A DNA stretch of 64,000 bases from Phycisphaerae bacterium (GTDB taxonomy: Bacteria; Planctomycetota; Phycisphaerae; UBA1845; Fen-1342), in assembly GCA_022072445.1 (NCBI GenBank), contig JAJVHV010000014.1:1-64000 (forward strand), in the 5' to 3' direction. Each line of letters begins with the position of its first letter. Position 1 is the first letter of the stretch. Under the pieces are notes generated by a model that did no database searches, was not told the origin of the DNA, and saw only the letters and a list, made by a program, of their open reading frames with translations. Positions 56,611 through 64,000 of this stretch are shown here, in pieces. A program made the position numbers and the translations under genes.

Positions 56611-57444
56611 TCAGGCGCCGGGTGCAGCGCGGTCATCCTCGATGATGTGCGGGCGCTCGGTGCGATTGCGCTCGAGACGCGCCTCGCGCAGGACTCGCGC
56701 GAGCGGGAACGGCAGCCAGAGTGCCGCCAGCCCGAAGGCGACAGCCGTCGCACCGGTGACGAAGAGCAGGGCGCCCGCGGGCATCAGGACCCGCGCGAGC
56801 AGCGCGAAGACGGCCGAGGCGATCCACGAGAAAAAGTAGCCCGAACCGATGAGCAAGGCGCGCGACTCGAGCGCGGCATGACCGCCACGCCGCGCCAGTT
56901 CCGACGCGACGTGCAGCCAGGCCATCACGCCGAGTGCACCGGCGAGCCCGAGCGGCGAGAGCAGGATCCCGCCGGCGAGCAGCGCGGCGCCGCACGGCGC
57001 GCCGAGCAGCCCGGCGACACTCAGGGCCGAGCTCGGCGCGGCGAGCAGCAGCATGGCGCGGGCGATGCGGCGATAGGACGCGCGGCGCTCGTGGCCGAAG
57101 GCGGCCGGATTCGGGGCGGTGAGCAGCCACAGACCGGCGGCGTACGCAGCGGCGCCGGCGGCGGCGGCGAGCACTCGAAGCACGCGGCTTTCCAGGGTCG
57201 AAACAGTAATCAGAAGAACTACGGAAACGAGCAGCGCGGCGTTGCAGGTCGCGGCGCCGGCCTGGAGGCGGCGGAGCCAGGCCTCGTCGGCGGAGGCGAG
57301 CGAGTCGTCGCCGACACTCAGCCACGTGGGCGCGCCGCACTCCGGGCAGCGGCCGCGCAGCTCCAGTCCGCGCAAGTTATAGCCGCAGCGGCCGCACGGC
57401 GCGTCCCAATCCACCGTGCTGCTGAGAGTGCCTGGAGCTGCCAT
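56611..57444 (-). CDS. Zinc-ribbon membrane protein (CGYNLRGL type)
   Basis: This 277-aa protein has an N-terminal zinc ribbon (CGRCGYNLRGL ... CPECG) at residues 17-37, followed by about six TM segments (LLVSVVLLITVSTL; ASYRRIARAMLLLAA; FFSWIASAVFALLARVLM). This architecture with the CxxCGYNLRGL...RCPECG start is characteristic, in my recollection, of Planctomycetota. Function is unknown. It lies downstream of nothing obvious; its start ATG 57444 leaves a 108-bp spacer to the divergent lipoprotein gene. Confidence 0.8.
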   Translation of the reverse strand: MAAPGTLSSTVDWDAPCGRCGYNLRGLELRGRCPECGAPTWLSVGDDSLASADEAWLRRLQAGAATCNAALLVSVVLLITVSTLESRVLRVLAAAAGAAAYAAGLWLLTAPNPAAFGHERRASYRRIARAMLLLAAPSSALSVAGLLGAPCGAALLAGGILLSPLGLAGALGVMAWLHVASELARRGGHAALESRALLIGSGYFFSWIASAVFALLARVLMPAGALLFVTGATAVAFGLAALWLPFPLARVLREARLERNRTERPHIIEDDRAAPGA

Positions 57445-57552
57445 GTGCGGGAAGCCGCCTAACCTTGTGCCGCCGCGCGTGTCCGGGGATGGACGGGGCG
57501 CTGCATCGGCACGCTCCGTCCCCCATGTTTCGTCAGCTCAGGAGAATGGTAC

Positions 57553-57777
57553 ATGAAGCGACCCATGCTGTTCAGTGTTGTCGCGGCGATGGCGTGTTGC
57601 GCGGGCTGCGTCGCGGTGTCGGCCAAGGACATCAACACCGGGATGCGCTACCAGGTGGTGGCGGCGGGCGAGCACATCTACGTGGTCGACGTGCGGACGC
57701 AGACCGCGGCGCCGGTGACGATGGTCGAGGAGCTGGATTTCGAGGATGGCTGCCGGGGAGAAGTGACGACGAACTGA
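57553..57777 (+). CDS. Small lipoprotein of unknown function
   Basis: This 74-aa protein has a type II signal with lipobox CAG-C at ~residue 19 (MACCAGCVAV) and a mature part of about 55 residues with a beta-rich look (YQVVAAGEHIYVVDVRTQ). A CAGGAGAATGG ribosome site lies upstream of ATG 57553. No family is recognised. It is followed by a homopolymer of 10 G (57785-57794) and then a GC-rich repeat. Confidence 0.7.
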   Translation: MKRPMLFSVVAAMACCAGCVAVSAKDINTGMRYQVVAAGEHIYVVDVRTQTAAPVTMVEELDFEDGCRGEVTTN

Positions 57778-57784
57778 AGGCGGC

Positions 57785-57880
57785 GGGGGGGGGGCGAACG
57801 TGAGCGGGTGGGGTGCGCGGCGCGGCTCGCCGGCCGGCCGGCCGGCGGAGAACGCCGCGGCCGGCCGGCGGAGAACGCCG
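57785..57880. repeat. G10 tract and a tandem 23-bp GC-rich repeat
   Basis: Ten consecutive G residues (57785-57794) are followed by two exact copies of a 23-bp unit (cggccggccggcggagaacg plus ccg) at 57835-57857 and 57858-57880. The unit is palindromic in part, so a hairpin could terminate both the lipoprotein and the converging flagellin gene. Confidence 0.6.
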
Positions 57881-57924
57881 GCCGGCCGCGTGTGTGCCGG
57901 TGAGGCTCGTCCTGTGCGCGTCGC

Positions 57925-59325
57925 CTACCGCAGCAGGCTCAGAATCTGAGCGCTCTGCTGGTTGGCCACGCCCAAGAGCGAGATCGACGACTGGAGCAGC
58001 ACATTCTGCCGGTTCAGCTCCGCCGACTCGGTCGCGTAGTCGACGTCCGCGATGATGCTGCGGGCGTCTTCGAGGCCCTTCTTGTTGGCCGACAGCGAGT
58101 TGAGCGCCGTCTGCACCTGGAACTTCTGGAACCCGCCGACGCGTCCCTGCAGTTTGGCGAGCTGCGCCTTGGCCTGCGAGGCGATCAGGGCGGCCTGGTT
58201 CGGGTTCGTGATCAGGCTGTTCGAGTTGCCGGACTTGAGCGACGAGAGGTAACCGTCGCTGGCATTGCCGAGCTGTTGCGTGAACATGCCGTCAATGCCG
58301 ATCGTGGCCCGCGTCGACGAGTCGGTGCCAAGCTGGAACGTCGCACCGCCGTCCGTCACCGTGAACGACGTTGAACCCGTGGCCTGGTTGAATGTGTTCG
58401 TCAACCGGAAACTCACGCTCACGCCGTTGGACGCGAACGAGACGTTCAGACCGTCGACGGCGGCGGTCTGGCCGTTGACCGTGACGGCGGCGTTCGTGCC
58501 GGTCGCGTTCTGGCTGGTGTAGTTGGTCGTGTCGCCCGACAGCGTCGAGACGCGGACGAACGAGCTCGTGCCGTATTCCTGGCTGTTCAGCGACAGGTTG
58601 GTGTTGCCCGAGTTCGCCGACGCCACCACGCCCGTTTGGGCGGTCGCGGCGTTGATCTTCGAGGCCACCGCCGAAAGGTTGTCGCCCGCCGAGATGTCGA
58701 TGACGGCGGTGCCGAGCTTGCCCTGGATGCTGATGGAGGTGTTCGAGCTGGCGGAGGTGGTCGCGTAGCCGCTGATGCTGGCCTTGGTGGCGGCGGTTGT
58801 GACGCTGATTGACAACGACGTGCTGGTCGAGCTGCTGCTGCGGCTGAAGACCTTCACGTCGGTGATGTTCGAGGCGCTCACGCCGCTGACGTTGATGCCC
58901 TGCGTGCCGTCCAGCAGCTTCTTCCCGTTGAAGGCAGTGGTGCGGACGATGCGGTCGATCGACTCGATCGCGTTGTCAATCTGGGACTGGTTGGCTGCAA
59001 TCTCGTCGGCGCTCAGGCCCGACGCGTTACTGGACTTCTGCGCCAGCTCCTGAATTTCGCTCAGCAGCGAGCTGACCTCGTTCAGCGCGGCGTCCGCCAC
59101 GCCCAGGATCGCATTCGTGCGCGAGTTGCTCGAAATCGCCGAATCGACCGCGGTCAGCTCCGTCTCCAGACTGCGCAACGCGATGAGGCCGGCCGGATCG
59201 TCCGCACCCTTGTTGATGCGCGAGCCGGTGGCCAGGCGTGTCAGCGAGTCGCTTTGAAGGGCGGATGTGCGGTTGAGTGTGTTCAGAAGTGTGAGCGTGT
59301 TCGTGTTGGTGATTGTGATTCCCAT
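57925..59325 (-). CDS. Flagellin
   Basis: This protein of about 466 aa starts at ATG 59325 after GGGGGTAACTCGC. The conserved D0/D1 N-terminus is clear (NTLTLLNTLNRTSALQSDSL, then RLATGSRINKGADDPAGL), as is the C-terminal D1/D0 part (NKKGLEDARSIIADVDYATE, then SAELNRQNVLLQSSISLLGV, with the ending SAQILSLLR). The middle (~170-390) is a variable Ser/Thr-rich domain. It is exported and polymerised into the filament. No other flagellar genes lie near it; a small hairpin (gcggga/tcccgc) sits in the upstream leader at about 59360-59377. Confidence 0.95.
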   Translation of the reverse strand: MGITITNTNTLTLLNTLNRTSALQSDSLTRLATGSRINKGADDPAGLIALRSLETELTAVDSAISSNSRTNAILGVADAALNEVSSLLSEIQELAQKSSNASGLSADEIAANQSQIDNAIESIDRIVRTTAFNGKKLLDGTQGINVSGVSASNITDVKVFSRSSSSTSTSLSISVTTAATKASISGYATTSASSNTSISIQGKLGTAVIDISAGDNLSAVASKINAATAQTGVVASANSGNTNLSLNSQEYGTSSFVRVSTLSGDTTNYTSQNATGTNAAVTVNGQTAAVDGLNVSFASNGVSVSFRLTNTFNQATGSTSFTVTDGGATFQLGTDSSTRATIGIDGMFTQQLGNASDGYLSSLKSGNSNSLITNPNQAALIASQAKAQLAKLQGRVGGFQKFQVQTALNSLSANKKGLEDARSIIADVDYATESAELNRQNVLLQSSISLLGVANQQSAQILSLLR

Positions 59326-59610
59326 GCGAGTTACCCCCAAGGTCCTTTCGTGACTGGCGCGGGATAGCACTCCCGCTACGCGGTGAATTCTTCAATATGC
59401 GAGTCGCAAATGCCAAATCGCCGCGGTGTCGCACCACGCGTGAGAGGACCTGCCCGGGCGGAGTGTCCCAGAAATCTGGCGCGTCCGCCGCGCCACGCGG
59501 GCGCGGCGCCGCACAGCGTCGCGAATAATCTTTGAAACCCGGCCCTTGACGAATGGGAGCGCGGCTGCGCGTCCGAAGATCGCTGCCAGTCATTCTCGGC
59601 CGCGGGCGCG

Positions 59611-61893
59611 TCAGAGAAAGTCGAGCGGATCGACGTCGATGACGAAACGCTGCACGCGCGGATGCAGCAGCTTCTCGGCCGCGGCCGATAGCAGCAGCCG
59701 CTGCACACCGCCGTCGCGCGGCGCCGCGACCAGGACGTGATAACGCAGCAGGTCGCGCAGCCGCGGCGCGACGCACCGCGCCGCGTCCGATACCCGGATG
59801 CGCGCGTCGAGCGTCTCGCCGCAACGCCGCAGCCCGCGCGACAGGCGGCGGGCCTCGTCGCGGGCCTGCGCGGGCCGCGGGTCAGCCAGTATCAGACGCA
59901 CGAGCCGCGCGAAGGGTGGATAAAAGAGCCGCTCGCGGTGGGCGAGTTCGTCGGCGGCGAAGCCCTCATAATCCAGCGTGCGGGCGCAGCGCAGCGCGGG
60001 CAGATTCGGCGAGCGGGTCTGAATGATGGCGCGCGAGGTGCCGGGGCGACGGCCGGCGCGTCCGATCACCTGGGTGACAAGCTGGAACGTCCGTTCTGCG
60101 GCGCGGAAGTCCGGTATCCAGAGCGAGGCGTCGGCCTCGATCACGCCGACCAGCGCGACGCCCGGAAAGTCGAGCCCCTTGGCCACCATCTGCGTGCCCA
60201 ATAAGACGTCGGCCTGGCGCTGCTCGAAGGCGTGCAGGGCCCGGGCGTAGTCGTCGCGGCGGCGCATGGTGTCGCTGTCGAGGCGCAAGAGCCGGGCCTG
60301 CGGAAAACGCTGCGCCAGCAGATCGTGGAGATACTGAATGGCCAGCCGAGTCGCGACCAGCTTCGTGCCGCAGGTAGCGTCGGGGCAGTTGGCCGGCGCG
60401 GGCAGCGCCAGATGGCAGGCGTGACAGCGCGCCACGTGATCGGCGCGATGGTACACGAGGGCGGCGGTGCAACGCGGGCAGCGGGCCAGCAGTCCGCAGG
60501 CCGGGCAGCGGAGTTGGGCGGCGAAGCCGCGCCGGTTCAGCAGCAACACTATCTGTTCGCCGGCCTGCAACGTTTCGCGGATGGCGGACTCGAGCGGCGG
60601 CGAGAGCATGCCCTGCGCGCCGTCCGCCGGCGAGTCGGCGGCGGCGACGATCTGCACGTCGGGCAGGCGCGCGTCGCCGACGCGGTCCGGGAGCCGCAGC
60701 AGCCGGAAGTGGCTGGCGGTGTGGGCATTGTGCCAGGTTTCCAGCGCGGGCGTCGCCGAGCCGAGCAAGACCGTGCCGCCGCGCAACTGGGCGCGCTTGA
60801 TGGCCACGTCGCGGGCGTGGTAGCGCGGCGCGGCGAGGTTCTTGAGGCTGTGATCCTGTTCCTCGTCGACGATGATCAGGCCCACGTCCGGAAGGGGGGC
60901 GAAGACCGCCGTCCGCGTGCCGATGACGACGTCGACGGCGCCGCTGGCGATCGCGGCGAGGGCACGGCCGCGCGCCGCGGGTGTCAGCCGGCTGTGAAGA
61001 ACGCAGACGCGCTGGAAGCGCCGCGCCAGGCGGGCGACGATCTGCGTGGCCAGCGCGATTTCCGGAACGATCAGGATCGCCTGCCGCCGCCGCTCCAGCG
61101 CGGCGCGGATGGCGCGAACGTACACCTCGGTCTTGCCGCTACCGGGAACGCCGAACAACAGGTGCACGAGAAAGGTGTGCTCCTGCGAGAGGGCGCTGCT
61201 GACGGCGTCGAGCGCGGCGCGCTGCGCGGGGCTGAGCTCGAAACGGTCCTCAGGCGCGTCGGGGTCGAAGGCGCCGCCCGTGCAGGCCTCGGGCAGGGCT
61301 GTGGCCGGTTCGGGCTGGGTGAATTCCTCGAGCAGCGCGGCGCGCAGCAGTGTCCGCAGCCGCGCCGGCGTCACGCCGAGGTCGCGCGTCAGGTCGCTGC
61401 GCAGGCGCGGACCGTCGCGCAGCGCGTCGAGGATGCTCTGCTGCGCCGGCGTCAGCGGCCGGGCGGCGACGGCGTCGGTCTTGCGCAGGTAGCGGAGCAT
61501 GCGCGGCGGCGCGTCGCGCGACAAGATCGGAGCGACCGCCGCCAGCGCCACCCCGGGCGGACAGAAGTAGTATTCGGCGACCCAGAGCGCGAGCTGGATC
61601 AGCTCGGGAGTCAACGGCGTCCGCGCCGCGAGCAATTCGCCGATGGCGGGCAACGTCTGGTCCCACGGCGCTTCGCTGGTCTGGACGCAGACGCCGACGG
61701 CGGAGCGGCGGGGGTCCTTCAGCGGCACGCGCAGCAGCGCGCCGGACGCGACCATCGGCCGCAGCGGGTCGGGAACGGCGTAGGTTCGCGTCCGCCGCTC
61801 GCGGTTCAGCAGAGCGACCTCGGCGACGACGTGCGTCGCCGGCGTGCCGGTCGCCGGGATGAGCCAGAGTTGCTGCCGGTCGGCTTGTTTCAC
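59611..61893 (-). CDS. priA: Primosomal protein N' (PriA helicase)
   Basis: This protein of about 760 aa carries the PriA-type fold in order: a 3'-DNA-binding domain (LIPATGTPATHVVAEVALLN ... RTYAVPDPL), Walker A GVPGSGKTEVY, Walker B of DEEQ type (IIVDEEQDHSLKN), a zinc-binding part with eight cysteines (CPACG, CPRCT, CHACH, then C...C), and helicase motifs LLNRRGFAAQL, GTQMVAKGLDFPGVALVGV and VIGRAGRRPG. It restarts stalled replication forks. GTG at 61893 with AGGGA upstream is the preferred start; an in-frame ATG extension reaches 62028. It is followed by flagellin after a 285-bp spacer, in which I see no gene. Confidence 0.93.
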   Translation of the reverse strand: MKQADRQQLWLIPATGTPATHVVAEVALLNRERRTRTYAVPDPLRPMVASGALLRVPLKDPRRSAVGVCVQTSEAPWDQTLPAIGELLAARTPLTPELIQLALWVAEYYFCPPGVALAAVAPILSRDAPPRMLRYLRKTDAVAARPLTPAQQSILDALRDGPRLRSDLTRDLGVTPARLRTLLRAALLEEFTQPEPATALPEACTGGAFDPDAPEDRFELSPAQRAALDAVSSALSQEHTFLVHLLFGVPGSGKTEVYVRAIRAALERRRQAILIVPEIALATQIVARLARRFQRVCVLHSRLTPAARGRALAAIASGAVDVVIGTRTAVFAPLPDVGLIIVDEEQDHSLKNLAAPRYHARDVAIKRAQLRGGTVLLGSATPALETWHNAHTASHFRLLRLPDRVGDARLPDVQIVAAADSPADGAQGMLSPPLESAIRETLQAGEQIVLLLNRRGFAAQLRCPACGLLARCPRCTAALVYHRADHVARCHACHLALPAPANCPDATCGTKLVATRLAIQYLHDLLAQRFPQARLLRLDSDTMRRRDDYARALHAFEQRQADVLLGTQMVAKGLDFPGVALVGVIEADASLWIPDFRAAERTFQLVTQVIGRAGRRPGTSRAIIQTRSPNLPALRCARTLDYEGFAADELAHRERLFYPPFARLVRLILADPRPAQARDEARRLSRGLRRCGETLDARIRVSDAARCVAPRLRDLLRYHVLVAAPRDGGVQRLLLSAAAEKLLHPRVQRFVIDVDPLDFL

Positions 61894-62299
61894 GCGAAGC
61901 GTCCCTGTGGCGTTGCCGGCAGATTGTATCGTCGGCGCGGACGGGACCCAGCGTTGACGCCTGCAAGAGCGTCCGTGCGTCTGGGTTGCCGGCAAAGCAA
62001 GCATGCCGGCGTCGTCATGCCGGCCCACGGCCGCCAGGTCGCCGCCTCATCGATTCCATTCGCCGACTACAAGCGCAAGCGTGGCGACGGGTGGCGTGGG
62101 CGTCCCCGCCCGCGAACGGGCTGAACTGGCGCATCCCGCTCGTCGGCAGCCGGCGGTCGGTCCGGCACGCCCGTGTTCGACACGAAACACTGAAAGAGCT
62201 TCGTCCACGCCCGCCTCGCGGTCCCGATGGGCGACCCGGGCTGCCTGTGGCTCTTCGGCCGCACGGGTAGGATGGGCGTCCCGCCCGCCAATCAGCAGC

Positions 62300-62534
62300 A
62301 TCGCCTGCTCGCTGGGCACCCGACCAGCGAGTACCGCGTGAAGACAGAAGGCCGCGGCCGGACGGTCGACGAGTGGAAGCTGCGCGTCGACGGCCTCGAT
62401 AATCACTGGCTCGACTGTCTCGTCGGCTGCGCCGTCGCCGCGTCGATGCAGGGTGCGACGCTTTCGGCACCGAGTCGAAGCCCATTGCGCGACCGCGCGT
62501 CCGCCTGTCGGCGCTTCAAGGGGTGCGGCGATGA
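62300..62534 (+). pseudogene. C-terminal fragment of a phage terminase large subunit (GpA-like), frameshifted
   Basis: Frame 62329 onward reads SEYRVKTEGRGRTVDEWKLR, then DNHWLDCLVGCAVAASMQGATL. This is a stretch that resembles the end of GpA-type terminases as I know them. The match ends near 62462. After a one-base shift in the ctttc run the following frame reads FGTESKPIARPRVRLSALQG and VRR, with stop at 62532-62534. No other part of the gene is present upstream; 61894-62300 has only short repeats, including gtgggcgtccccgcccgc (62095-62112) and a related gggcgtcccgcccgcc. Confidence 0.6.
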
Positions 62535-62794
62535 AGGCCCAGCCGTCGACGCCGAAGCCCACCGAGAAGCAGGAAGAGCAGCGCGGTCTGATCTGTCCGA
62601 AGTGCGGTTGCGCGGAGTTCCGAGTCCGATACACTCGTGCTGCATGGGGAAACTGGATCATACGTCGCCGTCAGTGCAGGTATTGCGGTCGGAGGCTGAG
62701 TACGGCGGAACGCGTAGTTGGAGGAGCGGCAGCCGCATTCGGCCCGGCAAAGGAGCACGATCGACGCAACCTCGGTACACTCGGCGGCTGCTGA
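62531..62794 (+). CDS. Small zinc-ribbon protein, NrdR-N-terminus-like
   Basis: This 87-aa protein starts with ATG 62531 overlapping the terminase-remnant stop (ATGA). Residues ~22-52 hold CPKCG ... CRYCGRRLSTAERV, spaced by WIIRRRQ, like the zinc finger of NrdR or zinc ribbons of phage origin. The sequence after ERVV looks like a frame-shifted tail: reading the other frame from 62715 gives LEERQPHSARQRSTIDATSV, continuing to a stop at 62853-62855 that overlaps the TIR gene start. The true C-terminus may therefore have been lost by a +1 change. Function is unknown. Confidence 0.6.
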   Translation: MKAQPSTPKPTEKQEEQRGLICPKCGCAEFRVRYTRAAWGNWIIRRRQCRYCGRRLSTAERVVGGAAAAFGPAKEHDRRNLGTLGGC

Positions 62795-62851
62795 TGATAC
62801 GATCAGCGAACTTTCGCAATCTCGCGAGCGTGCCCAGGCGGAGTCGTCGTC

Positions 62852-63715
62852 GTGAGCCGTGTCTTCTTGAGCCACAGTCACAAAGACAAGCCGTTTGCGC
62901 GACGCCTTGCTGACGACCTGAGACGACACGGTCATGTCGTTTGGATTGATGAAGGCGAGATTCAGGTCGGTGACTCGCTAACCGAGAAGATCCGCGATGG
63001 GATTGACCGGGTTGATTTTGTCATAGCGGTTATCTCTGAGCATTCTGTTTCGAGCAGTTGGGTCAGGAAAGAGCTAGACCTTGCGTCGAACCGTGAGATG
63101 GAAGCGGGACGGGTGATCGTCTTGCCGGCACTTCTCGGCGATGTGAAGCTGCCAGGCTTGCTGCTCGGCAAACGCTACGCGGATTTTCGTGATGAAACTC
63201 GCTACGACGAGGCGCTCGATGCACTCTTGAAACCTCTGGGCCCGAGCCAGCCGTTACCTTCAATGCCGATGGAAGATCTAGCGTCCCTGCGCAAGGAGGC
63301 CGACGCGCTAAGATCCTTAGTTCAGGCGCACGTCCGGGACTCCGCACGAGTGCGAGCGTTGCTCAAACAAACGCGTAGCGAGCAACTGCAACGTGATATC
63401 GACTTTGAGAACGAGCGCCGTCCCGAGTTCGCCGCGATAAACGACGCGTACGCGTTTGAGGTAATGGGAATCCCGGTGACGTTGGGCTATCTCCTGCATG
63501 CGGTTCGGAAGGCTGATATGAAGGGGATGCACTCGCTCGACGTTGCGCTACGGTTAGATGACAAATGGGATCGCGTAGATCTGATGGTTGACGCATATCG
63601 CGACTATCTCAAACTGCTGGCGCCGGACGCGCCGTCGCGTGGTGCTCGCGCGGAATCACGGCCAGCGAGGTCGCCCAGAAGTGCGCGCACTCGGGGCAAA
63701 CAGCGCGGAAAGTAA
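62852..63715 (+). CDS. TIR-domain protein
   Basis: This 287-aa protein starts at GTG 62852. The TIR domain occupies ~1-140: FLSHSHKDKPFARRLADDL, HVVWIDEGEIQVGDSL, IRDGIDRVDFVIAVISEHS and SWVRKELDLA, with the catalytic-position Glu in the last motif (E ~74). A helical C-terminus follows (RARALLKQT-like), with a basic tail. TIR domains in bacteria often cleave NAD+ and act in phage defence or signalling; that activity is inferred. Base composition is lower in G+C than the neighbours. The interval 63716-64000 has no recognisable gene. Confidence 0.85.
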   Translation: MSRVFLSHSHKDKPFARRLADDLRRHGHVVWIDEGEIQVGDSLTEKIRDGIDRVDFVIAVISEHSVSSSWVRKELDLASNREMEAGRVIVLPALLGDVKLPGLLLGKRYADFRDETRYDEALDALLKPLGPSQPLPSMPMEDLASLRKEADALRSLVQAHVRDSARVRALLKQTRSEQLQRDIDFENERRPEFAAINDAYAFEVMGIPVTLGYLLHAVRKADMKGMHSLDVALRLDDKWDRVDLMVDAYRDYLKLLAPDAPSRGARAESRPARSPRSARTRGKQRGK

Positions 63716-64000
63716 GAGCCGATGCGAACTCGAGCGCCGCTTCGCGTGCATCCAGCGATCCTTCGCCTCGCGCGGACCGGGCCGAACCACGTTGCACTCG
63801 TCCCGGCGCTGACGTATGCATCTGGTATAGAACTGAAACCGGGCCTTTCCGGAGGCGAGCGGTCGGCGGCTGATCCCCGCCGGCTCTCACGTGAGCAAAC
63901 AGGCCGTACGGGGCCGTACCCCCACGCGGCCATTTCGTTTGGCCTCGCCTCGCGGAGCGCCCGGCCGGTCGGCGGGATGGAGTAACGGCAAGATGCAGGC

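Noticed and set aside
59326-59610. Sigma-28 or sigma-54 promoter for flagellin
   Set aside because: No convincing match on the minus strand: the best sigma-54-like GG...GC spacing was two bases too long and no sigma-28 consensus was seen.
60232-62124. 630-aa plus-strand ORF opposite priA
   Set aside because: Shadow of priA, whose helicase and zinc motifs are clear on the other strand.
62227-62913. 228-aa ORF as a complete gene
   Set aside because: Only residues ~33-79 resemble a known protein (terminase C-terminus); both ends are out of frame with the neighbouring genes, so it is treated as a frameshifted remnant.
63722-63985. 87-aa plus-strand ORF after the TIR gene
   Set aside because: No ribosome site, no recognisable motif and Arg/Pro-rich composition; not enough to call a gene.

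Overview
The window is a high-G+C bacterial chromosome segment that most resembles Planctomycetota, possibly a Phycisphaerae-like lineage. The evidence is a zinc-ribbon membrane protein beginning with a CGYNLRGL-type motif, a prepilin-like protein with a FFDGHAETM-type C-terminus, a large alpha-2-macroglobulin-like exported protein, very large amidohydrolase fusions, and a complete S10-spc-alpha ribosomal operon. The phylum is an inference from gene content; there is no rRNA gene in the window.

Layout. 1-1.44 kb is an array of a dispersed inverted-repeat element. 1.4-7.9 kb (minus strand) holds a NatA-like ATPase with a permease/CPBP-protease fusion, preceded by an ATPase plus two permeases of a BMP-type nucleoside importer. 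8.1-10.1 kb carries an exported esterase-like lipoprotein and a HIT protein. 10.1-16.7 kb (minus) is a coupled three-gene unit: M42 peptidase, four-TM protein and alpha-2-macroglobulin-like giant. 16.8-20.2 kb is an ECF sigma factor, its probable anti-sigma factor and a PDZ protein with a cysteine ladder. 20.25-21.15 kb is repeats, including a 135-bp mini-element. 22.3-38.0 kb is the ribosomal operon from rpsJ to rplQ, with secY, adk, map and rpoA, closed by a strong hairpin. 38-46.7 kb holds a second HIT protein, an APC transporter, a triple amidohydrolase, an M16 peptidase and gpsA.

46.8-52.5 kb is the most unusual part. An isolated nuoD has its last 244 bp duplicated perfectly about 3.2 kb downstream. 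Between the two copies lie three genes of different base composition for exported proteins: a DUF1573 protein, a 12-cysteine peptide and a larger exported protein. They sit behind a promoter-like sequence carrying an 11-G tract. A second repeat array follows. 52.5-62 kb carries the prepilin-like protein, a YyaL/DUF255 thioredoxin-fold protein, tRNA-Leu(GAG), the zinc-ribbon membrane protein, a small lipoprotein, flagellin and priA.

62-64 kb looks like a phage-derived or defence-type patch: a frameshifted terminase C-terminus, a NrdR-like zinc ribbon and a TIR-domain protein. The ribosomal core is ordinary and well supported. The accessory interest lies in the nuoD-flanked module, the repeat family with exchangeable cores, and the terminase/zinc-ribbon/TIR locus.
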